A stretch of DNA of 8,539 nt from Pseudomonadota bacterium (GCA_023389425.1 JAEWEK010000286.1:1-8539), one strand, 5' to 3'. Positions 1-6,702 are shown, counted from the stretch's first letter. The notes: a model not told the origin generated them from the letters alone. Numbers and translations: made by a program.

Positions 1-510
1 CTTTTTCAGGTCGGCGTCCGGCAGGCGGCCCGGCCTGGTGTACTGCACCCGCACCAGGTATTCCTTCTCGATCGAGGTGTCCTCGCCGATCAGCGTCCTG
101 GCGATGCGGCCGTCCTGCGTCAGCACCAGCAGGCCCACCGAATCGATGTCCAGCCGGCCGGCCGGCACCAGGCTCTTGAGCTGGGTGGGATGGAACTGCT
201 CGGGCGCGTCGTCCTCGGCCCAGCGGTTCTCGGGACGGATCAGGGTGACGGCCGGCTTGTAGCCATCCTCGGCCTGGCCGCTGACGTAGCCGACCGGCTT
301 GTTGATCAGGACCGTGACGCGCTTGGCCTGCTGGGCGCTGGCCTGGCGGTCGACGGTGACGCGCTGCGAGGGCAGCACCTTACTGCCCAGTTCGGACACC
401 ATCTGGCCGTCGACGCGCACCCAGCCGCGCGCGATCCATTCATCGGCCTCGCGGCGGGAACAGAGGCCAAGTTCGGACATGCGTTTGGACAGGCGTAGCG
501 GTTCGGTCAT
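1..510 (-). CDS. Ribosomal large-subunit pseudouridine synthase, RsuA/RluB/RluF family (3' part outside window)
   Basis: Enzyme that converts a specific uridine in ribosomal RNA to pseudouridine. The first 170 residues are present and the reading frame is still open at the left edge. Residues 5-55 form an S4 RNA-binding domain (CSRREADEWI at 17-26, then VRVDG). The catalytic domain begins with INKPVG (69-74). The family motif GRLDIDSVG is at 118-126, with D121 as the expected catalytic aspartate, followed by LLVLTQDG and EKEYLVRV (148-155). By recall it is closest to the RluF/RluB branch, but the target uridine cannot be read from this fragment. It starts 16 bases after the glnD stop. No Shine-Dalgarno is visible, so translation is probably coupled to glnD. 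A second in-frame ATG at codon 11 would cut into the S4 domain and is less likely. Confidence 0.9.
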   Translation of the reverse strand, partial: MTEPLRLSKRMSELGLCSRREADEWIARGWVRVDGQMVSELGSKVLPSQRVTVDRQASAQQAKRVTVLINKPVGYVSGQAEDGYKPAVTLIRPENRWAEDDAPEQFHPTQLKSLVPAGRLDIDSVGLLVLTQDGRIARTLIGEDTSIEKEYLVRVQYTRPGRLPDADLKK

Positions 511-526
511 CGGGGCAAGGCAAGAA

Positions 527-3109
527 TCAAATATGGAGCGCGTCCAGCAGCTCGGTTTCGAACTGCACCTGGGTGCGCGGATTGGCGAACACCGCGCCGT
601 CGACCAGGAACACGTCTTCGACGCGCTCGCCCAGGGTCATGATCTTGGCGGTGTGGAGGTTGATGCGGTAGCGATTGAGCACGCCGGCCACCGCGTACAG
701 CAGGCCGGTGCGGTCGTTGGCGACGATCGACAGCACGTGGAACTGGCCGCGCTCGTCCGGGCGCAGCTCGACGCTGGGCGCGATCGGGAAGGTGCGCGAC
801 ATGCGCGACAGCCGTCCGCGCACCGGCGGCGGCAGCGGGCCCTGCATGTTCAGCGCCTCGGTCAGCTCGTGCTCCAGCAGGCTGATGATGTCGCGGTAGC
901 TGCCGGCGAAGGTCTGCTCGGTCACCAGGAAGGTGTCGAGCGCGTAGCCGTCGCGCGTGGTGTGGATCTTGGCGTCGAGGATGGAGAAGTTCTTGCGGTC
1001 GAAGTAGCTGCAGATGCGCGCGAACAGGTCCGGCTGGTCCTTGCTGTACACCGTCACCTGCAGGCCTTCGCCGATCGGCGCCAGGCGGCACTTCACCACC
1101 GGCTTGTCGCTTCCCAGCCTGCCGGCCAGGGCGCGCGTCTGCCAGGCGATGTCGGAGGCGTCGTGACGCAGGAAGTAGGCGACATCGAGCTGGTCCCACA
1201 GCTGCTGGTGGGCGTCCGCCGGCATGCCGAACAGGCGCAGCGTGGCCAGCGCTTCCTGCTGGCGGGTGCGCAGCTCGCGGTCGGCGCTGTGCGGTTCGCC
1301 GCCCAGCACGCGCAGGGTCATGCGGTACAGGTCTTCCAGCAGCTTGGCCTTCCAGGCGTTCCACACCTTCGGGCTGGTGCCGCGGATGTCGGCCACGGTC
1401 AGCAGGTAGAGGGCGGTCAGATGGCGCTCGTCGCCGACAAGGCGCGCGAAGGACGCGATGACGTCCGGGTCGGACAGGTCCTGTTTCTGCGCGACTTGCG
1501 ACATGGTCAGGTGCTGGCCGACGAGGAAGACCACCAGGGCCGTGTCCTCGTTCGACAGGCCATGGTCGGCGCAGAAGCGCGCCGCATCGTCCATGCCCAG
1601 CTCGGAGTGGTCGCCGCCGCGGCCCTTGGCGATGTCGTGGAACAGGGCAGCCACGTACAACAGCCAGCGGTCGCGGAAGTTGGCGATCAGCTGGCTGCAG
1701 AAGGGGTATTCGTGCGCGTGCTCGGTCATCGTGAAGCGGCGCAGGTTACGCACCACCATCATGATGTGCTGGTCCACCGTATAGACGTGGAACAGGTCGT
1801 GCTGCATCTGGCCGATGATGCGGCGGAAGGTGGGCAGGTAGCGCCCGAGGATGCCCAGGTCGTTCATGCGGCGCAGCGCATGCACCAGGCCTTGCGGCGC
1901 CTGCAGGATGCGCAGGAACAGGCGCTTGTGCTCGGGATTGGCGCGGAACTCGTCGTCGATCAGGCGCCGCGCATGCCACAGGGCGCGGGTGGTGCGCGCG
2001 GTCATGCCCTTGATGTCGTGGCGTTCGGTCATGACGACGAAGATCTCGAGCAGCGTCGACGGCTCGATCTCGAACAGGTCGTCGCGCACGACATCGATCA
2101 AGCCGTTGACCTCGTTGAAGCGCGGATTGATCGGCGCCGACGCCACCGGCTGCGGGAACAGCTGGGCTTCGATGTTCTGCAGCAGGATGGTGTTGAGCTG
2201 GGTGACGACCTTGGCCGCCCAGTAGTAGCGCTGCATCAGGAATTCGCTGGCGCGGCGCGCCTCGAAGCCGTCGCCGGAACTGGTGAGGCCAAAGGTCTCG
2301 GCGATCGCGGTCTGCACGTCGAACAACAGGCGGTCCTCGCGGCGCCCGGTCTGCAGGTGCAGGCGGACGCGGATGTCCTTGAAGGCGCGCTCCTTTTCCA
2401 TCAGCTGGCGCGCTTCCTCGCGGGTGATGAGGCCGCGCGTGGCGAACTGGCTCCATGAGTTGGCCAGGCCGGCGGCCTTGGCCACCCACAGGATCACCTG
2501 CAGGTCGCGCAGCGCGCCCGGACTCTCCTTGCAGTTCGGTTCGAGCGCGAATGCAGTGTATTCGTACTTGGCGTGGCGCAGCCGCATTTCTGCGGTCTTG
2601 GCCAGGAAGAAGGCCTGCGGGTCCATCGCCTCGTCGTAGCGCCGCTGCAGCTGCGCGAACAGCGGCTTGCTGCCGGTGACCAGGCGCGCTTCCAGCAGGC
2701 TGGTCTGCACCGTGATGTCGGCTGCCGCTTCGCTCATGCATTCATCGACGGTGCGGATGCTGTGGCCGATTTCCAGGCCGAGGTCCCAGAACAGCTGCAC
2801 CAGCAGCTCGACCTTGGCCTGGGTGATGGCGTCCAGCGGCGCGCCCAGCAAAATGAGGACGTCGACGTCGGAATAGGGGAAAAGCTCGCCGCGGCCGTAG
2901 CCGCCGACCGCCACCAGCGCGGTGTCGGGCGGCAGGCCGCACGCCTGCCAGGCTTCGGCCAGCACCGAGTCCACACTCTGGCGCAGGCCGCGCAGCAGTT
3001 TTTCCGGCTTGCCGTCGTGGCGGAAGTCGGCGATGAGCTGCTGGCGCTCCGCCTTCAGCCGGTGCTTGAGCAGGGGGCGCGCCTGGTCAAGCTGGGCGCT
3101 GGCACCCAT
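527..3109 (-). CDS. glnD: Bifunctional [protein-PII] uridylyltransferase / uridylyl-removing enzyme
   Basis: Glutamine sensor of the nitrogen regulatory cascade. It adds UMP to PII proteins (GlnB/GlnK) when glutamine is low and removes it when glutamine is high, acting in the cytoplasm. At 860 residues it is full length for the family. The nucleotidyltransferase motif GGYGRGELFPYSDVD is at 69-83, with the metal-binding aspartates D81 and D83. The conserved CKESPGALRDLQ helix of the GlnD/GlnE family is at 193-204. The HD hydrolase domain follows, with HDLFHVYTVDQH (437-448) and the HD pair at 491-492 in AALFHDIAKGRGGDHSELG. Two C-terminal ACT domains start near LQVTVYSKDQPDLFARI (683-699) and FHVLSIVANDRTGLLYAV (790-807); these bind glutamine in known homologues. 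All activity residues I can check are intact. The start codon lies one base after the map stop (TGA-C-ATG), which implies translational coupling. Confidence 0.98.
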   Translation of the reverse strand: MGASAQLDQARPLLKHRLKAERQQLIADFRHDGKPEKLLRGLRQSVDSVLAEAWQACGLPPDTALVAVGGYGRGELFPYSDVDVLILLGAPLDAITQAKVELLVQLFWDLGLEIGHSIRTVDECMSEAAADITVQTSLLEARLVTGSKPLFAQLQRRYDEAMDPQAFFLAKTAEMRLRHAKYEYTAFALEPNCKESPGALRDLQVILWVAKAAGLANSWSQFATRGLITREEARQLMEKERAFKDIRVRLHLQTGRREDRLLFDVQTAIAETFGLTSSGDGFEARRASEFLMQRYYWAAKVVTQLNTILLQNIEAQLFPQPVASAPINPRFNEVNGLIDVVRDDLFEIEPSTLLEIFVVMTERHDIKGMTARTTRALWHARRLIDDEFRANPEHKRLFLRILQAPQGLVHALRRMNDLGILGRYLPTFRRIIGQMQHDLFHVYTVDQHIMMVVRNLRRFTMTEHAHEYPFCSQLIANFRDRWLLYVAALFHDIAKGRGGDHSELGMDDAARFCADHGLSNEDTALVVFLVGQHLTMSQVAQKQDLSDPDVIASFARLVGDERHLTALYLLTVADIRGTSPKVWNAWKAKLLEDLYRMTLRVLGGEPHSADRELRTRQQEALATLRLFGMPADAHQQLWDQLDVAYFLRHDASDIAWQTRALAGRLGSDKPVVKCRLAPIGEGLQVTVYSKDQPDLFARICSYFDRKNFSILDAKIHTTRDGYALDTFLVTEQTFAGSYRDIISLLEHELTEALNMQGPLPPPVRGRLSRMSRTFPIAPSVELRPDERGQFHVLSIVANDRTGLLYAVAGVLNRYRINLHTAKIMTLGERVEDVFLVDGAVFANPRTQVQFETELLDALHI

Positions 3110-3110
3110 G

Positions 3111-3932
3111 TCAGGCGGCCGCTTCGGCCTTCGGCAGGGCGATCGCCGGCGGCGGCGGGGTGCCGGCCGATTGCGTCATGATCTCGAAGCCGGTCTCGGT
3201 GACCAGCACGGTGTGCTCCCACTGCGCCGACAGGCTGCGGTCCTTGGTCTTGATGGTCCAGCCATCGGGCATTTCGCGGATTTCGCGGCGGCCGGCGTTG
3301 ATCATCGGCTCGATGGTGAAGGTCATGCCGGCTTCCAGCTTTTCGCCGGTGCCAGGGCGGCCGTAGTGCAGCACCTGCGGCTCTTCGTGGAAGATCTTGC
3401 CGATGCCGTGGCCGCAGAACTCGCGCACCACCGAGAAGCCGGCCTTTTCCGCGTGCTGCTGGATGGCGTGGCCGATGTCGCCCAGGTGAACGCCCGGCTT
3501 GACCATGGCGATGCCCAGCCACATGCATTCGTAGGTGATCTCGGACAGGCGCTTGGCCAGGATCGACGGCGCGCCGACGAAGAACATGCGGCTGGTGTCG
3601 CCGTGGTAGCCGTTCTTGATCACGGTGACGTCGATGTTCATCACGTCGCCGGCCTTGAGCACCTTGTCGCCCGGGATGCCGTGGCAGATCACGTCGTTGA
3701 CCGAGGTGCAGATCGCTTTCGGATACGGGGTGTAGCCCGGCGGTGCGTAGTTCAGCGGCGCCGGGACCGTGCCTTGCACGTTGACCATGTATTCATGGCA
3801 CAGGCGGTCGATCTCGCCGGTGCTCACGCCCGGCTTGACGAAGGGGGTGATGTAGTCGAGCACCTCGGAAGCGAGGCGGCCGGCCAGGCGCATGCCTTCG
3901 ATGTCTTCCGGGGTTTTGATGGAGATGGCCAT
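3111..3932 (-). CDS. map: Type I methionine aminopeptidase
   Basis: Removes the initiator methionine from new proteins whose second residue is small. It is a cytoplasmic, two-metal enzyme. At 273 residues it is a little longer than the usual 260 or so. The five metal ligands are D101 (NIDVTV), D112 (HGDTSR), H175 (GHGIGKIFHEEP), E208 (TIEPM) and E239 (QWEHT). The auxiliary catalytic histidines are H84 (CHGIP) and H182. I chose the start at MAISIKTPEDIE because it matches the family N-terminus. The frame stays open for 20 more codons to an upstream ATG at 3992, but that part would translate the leader hairpin and has no family counterpart. The C-terminus carries an extra Pro/Ala-rich tail (TPPPPAIALPKAEAAA). 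No strong Shine-Dalgarno precedes the start; GAAGA lies about 9 bases upstream. The gene is followed almost without a gap by glnD. Confidence 0.98.
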   Translation of the reverse strand: MAISIKTPEDIEGMRLAGRLASEVLDYITPFVKPGVSTGEIDRLCHEYMVNVQGTVPAPLNYAPPGYTPYPKAICTSVNDVICHGIPGDKVLKAGDVMNIDVTVIKNGYHGDTSRMFFVGAPSILAKRLSEITYECMWLGIAMVKPGVHLGDIGHAIQQHAEKAGFSVVREFCGHGIGKIFHEEPQVLHYGRPGTGEKLEAGMTFTIEPMINAGRREIREMPDGWTIKTKDRSLSAQWEHTVLVTETGFEIMTQSAGTPPPPAIALPKAEAAA

Positions 3933-3958
3933 AATCGTTTGTCTTCGGAAAAGGATAG

Positions 3959-3987
3959 GCACGGCCGGGCGGGATGCGCGGCCGTGC
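3959..3987 (-). repeat. Perfect 9-bp inverted repeat in the map leader
   Basis: GCACGGCCG (3959-3967) and CGGCCGTGC (3979-3987) are exact reverse complements around an 11-base loop. In the map transcript this would be a stable hairpin ending 26 bases before the start codon. On the minus strand it is followed by CTATCCTTTTCC, which is too T-poor for a classical terminator. It may be a leader hairpin, a weak terminator for the upstream hydrolase gene, or a protein-binding palindrome. Confidence 0.6.
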
Positions 3988-4000
3988 AGCAATTCCGGAC

Positions 4001-4006
4001 ATTATA
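4001..4006 (-). promoter_or_regulatory. Possible -10 box of a map promoter
   Basis: The minus strand reads TATAAT, a perfect sigma-70 -10 consensus in an otherwise GC-rich spacer between the hydrolase gene and map. It would start transcription near 3994, giving a leader of about 60 bases that contains the 3959-3987 hairpin. The -35 region at the right distance (AACGCT or similar) is poor and there is no extended -10 TG. ATTATAAT is nearly self-complementary, so a TATAAT also reads on the plus strand, where there is no suitable gene downstream. Confidence 0.4.
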
Positions 4007-4044
4007 ATGGATGTCTGATTGCCAGCGTTTCCTGGCCCTGGCGC

Positions 4045-5556
4045 TTATTGCAGCGCGAGGAATTCGCAGATGGCCGTATTGAGCTGCTGGGCAGCCGGCG
4101 CGTCGTAGTTGCCCATCACAATCACGGTGTAGCTGCCGTCTTCAAACATTTCCATGTTCGAGTTCACGCCCGAGCTGGCGCCGCCGCCGCTCTGGCCGCG
4201 GATGGTCTTGCCGCCGACCGTGCGGGTGGTGAAGCCATAGCCGTAGTCGCCTTCCTCGCCGGCGCCGACCATGCGCACTTTGCCTGCCAATACCGTTTGC
4301 ATCAGTTGCTTGTCGAGCAACTTGCCGGACTTGATGGCCTTCGAGAAGGCAAACAGGTCGTCGACGTTCGAATAGCCGCCGCCTACCGAGTTGCCCTTGA
4401 TGCCGAGGATGAAGATGTTGGAGCGATAGGGGCCGATGCCCATGGGGTCTTCGTCCGCATCGCGCAGATAGCCGGTTGCGCGGTTGGCCACGACGGCGTT
4501 CAGCTCGGGATAGGAAGTGCTGGTCATGCCCGCGGGCTGGAACAGCTGCCTGGCGACGTAGTTCTCGTAGGATTCCCCGGACAGCCTCTCGATCACCAGG
4601 CCGAGCAGCAGATAGCCGCTGTTGCTGTACGAGAAGCGGGCGCCCGGGACGAAGTACAGCGGCTGGTTGGCGATCAGGGGAATGTGGTCGGACAGGCGGC
4701 GCAGCTGGTCGCGCTTGACGTGGAAGTCCGGGTGGGCGATGAAGTCGCCGGTGCCAGCGGTGTGGGTCAGCAGCTGGTGGATGGTGACCTTTTCCGCCAT
4801 GGCCTGGTCGGGAAAGTCCGGCAGCACCTTGGCCAGCGTATCGTCGAAGGAAAGCTTGCCCTGCTGGACCAGCTGGGCGATGGCCACGCCGGTGAACATC
4901 TTGTCCATCGAGCCGAGGTGGTAGCGGGTGCTGGGGGTATTCGGCACCTGGTAGGATTTTTCGGCCATGCCGACGGCCCGGCGCAGGATTACGCGGTCGC
5001 CTTTCGCCACCAGCACGCTGCCGGAGAAGCGGTCGAGGGCGGCGCGGGCGCTGATCTGCTGGTCGATGGTCTTGATGACTTGTGCTTCCGTCATCTTTTT
5101 GGCCGGGAAGGTGGTCTTTTTCTCTTCTTCCGGCGACATGATGGGCAGGATGAAGAGATTGCCGATCTTGTCCGCCTGCTTGCGGTCCGAGAACAGCACC
5201 AGCCTGGCCCAGTGATTGTCGGGCGAATGCACCCGGATCCCCAGGATGTTCGCCGCCTCGACGCTGACGCCGCCGACCGCCAGCGGGCGCCCCTGCCGGC
5301 TGAGCCGGTTCAGTTGCGCCGCCCAGGCCGCGGCCGGCTGGTTCTTGAGCGCGCGTTCGCTGAAGCGATCGGCGGCGAATTTGTCGCGTTCCTGGGCGTC
5401 GGCCGCGTTCAGGGCGGCCAGCAGGGACCGTCCGAGCTCGCCTTGGGGCGTGGCCGGAAAGTCGGGCAGGGTGGGCGCCTTGTCCGCGGCCAGCGCGAAT
5501 GGCGCGCATGCGGACAGGACGAGGCAGAGCCAGGCGAGATGGAACAGGCGTTTCAT
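4045..5556 (-). CDS. Exported serine hydrolase, beta-lactamase/esterase (class C-like) fold
   Basis: A 503-residue serine hydrolase of the class C beta-lactamase/EstB/penicillin-binding-protein-like family; the natural substrate is unknown. The N-terminus is a signal peptide (MKRLFHLAWLCLVLSAC). L14-S15-A16-C17 fits a lipobox, so it may be an outer- or inner-membrane lipoprotein, although signal peptidase I cleavage after ALA near residue 23 is also possible. Residues about 35-150 are an N-terminal domain I cannot assign with certainty. The hydrolase domain begins near 160. The nucleophile motif is S216-M-D-K219, the second motif is Y310-S-N312 (FSYSNSGYLLLG), and QLLTHTAG is at 261-268. The third motif, usually H-x-G-G or K-T-G, reads G454-Q-S-G-G-G, so the histidine is replaced by glutamine. 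No clear promoter or Shine-Dalgarno is visible (GAAAG about 6 bases before the start). I do not recall this gene between map and rpsB in relatives, which suggests an insertion. Confidence 0.9.
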   Translation of the reverse strand: MKRLFHLAWLCLVLSACAPFALAADKAPTLPDFPATPQGELGRSLLAALNAADAQERDKFAADRFSERALKNQPAAAWAAQLNRLSRQGRPLAVGGVSVEAANILGIRVHSPDNHWARLVLFSDRKQADKIGNLFILPIMSPEEEKKTTFPAKKMTEAQVIKTIDQQISARAALDRFSGSVLVAKGDRVILRRAVGMAEKSYQVPNTPSTRYHLGSMDKMFTGVAIAQLVQQGKLSFDDTLAKVLPDFPDQAMAEKVTIHQLLTHTAGTGDFIAHPDFHVKRDQLRRLSDHIPLIANQPLYFVPGARFSYSNSGYLLLGLVIERLSGESYENYVARQLFQPAGMTSTSYPELNAVVANRATGYLRDADEDPMGIGPYRSNIFILGIKGNSVGGGYSNVDDLFAFSKAIKSGKLLDKQLMQTVLAGKVRMVGAGEEGDYGYGFTTRTVGGKTIRGQSGGGASSGVNSNMEMFEDGSYTVIVMGNYDAPAAQQLNTAICEFLALQ

Positions 5557-5676
5557 GTGGGGCTTTCGAAGGAAAAGTGCGCCGTGCGGCTTGTCAACAC
5601 AGCAATGGCGGCTAGGCTACCCGAATTGCGTATTGACGTCCACATATGCACCTGCCGGCGCGGCCGCACGGCCATC

Positions 5677-5706
5677 TTGCCCAGGGAGGGCTTATCGGTG
5701 TAAAAT
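5677..5706 (+). promoter_or_regulatory. Likely sigma-70 promoter of rpsB
   Basis: TTGCCC (5677-5682, 4 of 6 consensus bases) and TAAAAT (5701-5706, 5 of 6) are separated by 18 bases. A TG sits directly before the -10 box. Transcription would begin near 5711-5714, exactly at the start of the first leader hairpin, leaving a leader of about 125 bases before rpsB. It is the best promoter-like pair I found on the plus strand in this spacer. Confidence 0.6.
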
Positions 5707-5710
5707 CTCG

Positions 5711-5737
5711 GGTTGCTCGGGCAGGTGTCCGGCAACC
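5711..5737 (+). promoter_or_regulatory. First hairpin of the rpsB leader RNA
   Basis: GGTTGC (5711-5716) pairs perfectly with GCAACC (5732-5737). The stem continues with CGG (5718-5720) against CCG (5729-5731) after a single unpaired T5717, giving nine pairs around an 8-base loop. It lies at the predicted 5' end of the transcript and abuts the terminator-like hairpin that follows, sharing one base with it. It could protect the 5' end, or be part of an S2- or ribosome-responsive leader. Confidence 0.6.
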
Positions 5738-5758
5738 GGCCGAATCGGCCGTTTTTTT
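5737..5758 (+). terminator. Intrinsic terminator-like hairpin inside the rpsB leader
   Basis: CGGCCG (5737-5742) and CGGCCG (5746-5751) form a 6-bp all-GC stem with an AAT loop, immediately followed by seven T (5752-5758). This is a canonical intrinsic terminator on the plus strand. It lies downstream of the best rpsB promoter and 80 bases upstream of the rpsB start codon, so it is a candidate attenuator. The minus strand has no T run after the stem, so it is not a terminator for the hydrolase side. Confidence 0.7.
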
Positions 5759-5764
5759 AAATCG

Positions 5765-5815
5765 CGAATCCGGCCCACAAAGGGTGCTCCTGCAAGGGGT
5801 GACTGGCCGGATTTG
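5765..5815 (+). promoter_or_regulatory. Third, long stem of the rpsB leader, next to the ribosome binding site
   Basis: AATCCGGCC (5767-5775) and GGCCGGATT (5805-5813) are exact reverse complements. The stem extends outward by a G-T and a C-G pair (5766/5814 and 5765/5815), and inward by CAC/GTG (5776-5778/5799-5801) across a 3-base bulge. It ends 12 bases before the Shine-Dalgarno. In gammaproteobacteria the rpsB leader binds ribosomal protein S2 for autoregulation. Whether this betaproteobacterial structure does the same is inference. Confidence 0.6.
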
Positions 5816-5827
5816 AGACCCAACCCT

Positions 5828-5831
5828 GGAG
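5828..5831 (+). promoter_or_regulatory. Ribosome binding site of rpsB
   Basis: GGAG lies 7 bases before the rpsB ATG. It is in the single-stranded stretch just after the third leader hairpin, so it should be accessible when that hairpin is folded. Confidence 0.85.
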
Positions 5832-5838
5832 AAATTAC

Positions 5839-6585
5839 ATGTCCGTTACTATGCGCGAAATGCTGGAAGCCGGTGTTCACTTCGGCCACCAGACCCGTTT
5901 CTGGAACCCGAAGATGGCGCCGTTCATCTTTGGTCATCGCAACAAGATCCACATCATCAACCTGGAAAAAACCATGGCGATGTATCAGGATGCGATGAAA
6001 ACCATCAAGCAGATCGCTGCCAACCGCGGCACCATCCTGCTGGTGGGCACCAAGCGCCAGGCCCGCGACATCATCGCCGCCGAAGCGCAGCGTGCAGGCG
6101 TGCCCTTCGTCGACCAGCGCTGGCTGGGCGGCATGCTGACCAACTTCAAGACCATCAAGACCTCGATCAAGCGCCTGAAAGACATGGAAGCGGCAATCGA
6201 ATCGGGTGAAGTCGAGAAGATGAGCAAGAAAGAAGCCCTGATGTTCAACCGCGAGCTGGACAAGCTGCAGAAGTCGATCGGCGGCATCAAGGACCTGAAC
6301 GGCGTGCCGGACGCGATCTTCGTGGTCGACGTCGGCTACCACAAGGGCGCCATCACCGAAGCCGGCAAGCTGGGCATCCCGGTCATCGGCGTGGTCGACA
6401 CCAACCACTCGCCGGCAGGCGTGACCCACGTGATCCCGGGTAACGACGACTCGTCGAAAGCGATCACCCTGTACGCACGCGGCGTCGCCGATGCGATCCT
6501 GGAAGGCCGCGCCAACGCCACCAGCGAAGTGCTGGAAGCTGTCAAGGGCGGCGACGAATTCGTCGAAGTTTCCGAGCAGGCATAA
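5839..6585 (+). CDS. rpsB: 30S ribosomal protein S2
   Basis: Structural protein of the small ribosomal subunit, bound near the head-body junction and needed for S1 attachment. The 248 residues match the usual length. The N-terminal signature MREMLEAGVHFGHQTRFWNP starts at residue 5. It is followed by FIFGHRNKIHIINLEKT (29-45), RWLGGMLTNFKTI, and the second signature around VPDAIFVVDVGYHKGAITEA and VVDTNHSP. VIPGNDDSSKAI and the acidic C-terminal tail EFVEVSEQA are typical of betaproteobacterial S2. The start is set by GGAG at the right spacing. It is the first gene of the rpsB-tsf unit, diverges from the hydrolase gene, and has a strongly structured leader that suggests feedback control. Confidence 0.99.
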   Translation: MSVTMREMLEAGVHFGHQTRFWNPKMAPFIFGHRNKIHIINLEKTMAMYQDAMKTIKQIAANRGTILLVGTKRQARDIIAAEAQRAGVPFVDQRWLGGMLTNFKTIKTSIKRLKDMEAAIESGEVEKMSKKEALMFNRELDKLQKSIGGIKDLNGVPDAIFVVDVGYHKGAITEAGKLGIPVIGVVDTNHSPAGVTHVIPGNDDSSKAITLYARGVADAILEGRANATSEVLEAVKGGDEFVEVSEQA

Positions 6586-6591
6586 TTGTTG

Positions 6592-6610
6592 GGCAGGCCA
6601 TGCGCCTGCC
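6592..6610 (+). repeat. Hairpin after rpsB, before the terminator
   Basis: GGCAGGC (6592-6598) and GCCTGCC (6604-6610) form a perfect 7-bp stem with a 5-base loop. It starts 7 bases after the rpsB stop codon and ends 7 bases before the terminator stem. It lacks its own T run. It may protect the rpsB mRNA 3' end or help the following terminator. Confidence 0.55.
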
Positions 6611-6617
6611 TGACACC

Positions 6618-6646
6618 AAAGGGGGGCCTGTGCCTCCCCTTTTTTT
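6618..6646 (+). terminator. Intrinsic terminator between rpsB and tsf
   Basis: AAAGGGG (6618-6624) pairs with CCCCTTT (6636-6642), extended by GGC/GCC (6625-6627/6632-6634) across one unpaired T, with a CTGT loop. The T run is 6640-6646. tsf follows within 70 bases and I see no convincing promoter there. The site therefore probably ends only part of the transcripts and lets some read into tsf, as is described for rpsB-tsf in E. coli. Confidence 0.85.
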
Positions 6647-6702
6647 AAGCTGAATCAGCGCGGGTGCCAGGCAAGCGGCATCCGCAACCCGGAACCACAT
6701 TT

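Noticed and set aside
299..2458. 719-codon open frame on the plus strand, antisense to glnD
   Set aside because: It lies opposite a full-length, motif-complete glnD. Its translation is a low-complexity mix rich in Ala, Gln, Val, Arg and His with no recognisable domain, and it has no convincing ribosome binding site. Long antisense frames are expected in GC-rich genes.
3933..3992. Longer N-terminus for map starting at 3992
   Set aside because: The 20 extra residues have no family counterpart, they are encoded by the leader palindrome, and MAISIKTPEDIE at 3932 matches the usual start.
4021..4055. Terminator of the hydrolase gene
   Set aside because: Only short 4-5 bp stems (GCCAG/CTGGC; CGCT/AGCG) with no T run on the minus strand, which is not enough to call a terminator.
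5592..5597. Perfect TTGACA on the minus strand as -35 of the hydrolase promoter
   Set aside because: The sequence 16-18 bases downstream (TTCCTT region) does not resemble a -10 box, and transcription would start only a few bases before the ATG. Left out as a promoter.
3892..5703. 603-codon open frame on the plus strand, antisense to map and the hydrolase gene
   Set aside because: It spans the intergenic spacer and two opposing genes, has no family features, and is explained by GC-rich codon bias in the true genes on the minus strand.
5692..6429. 245-codon open frame on the minus strand over rpsB
   Set aside because: It overlaps the complete S2 gene and its leader, and its translation has no recognisable protein features.
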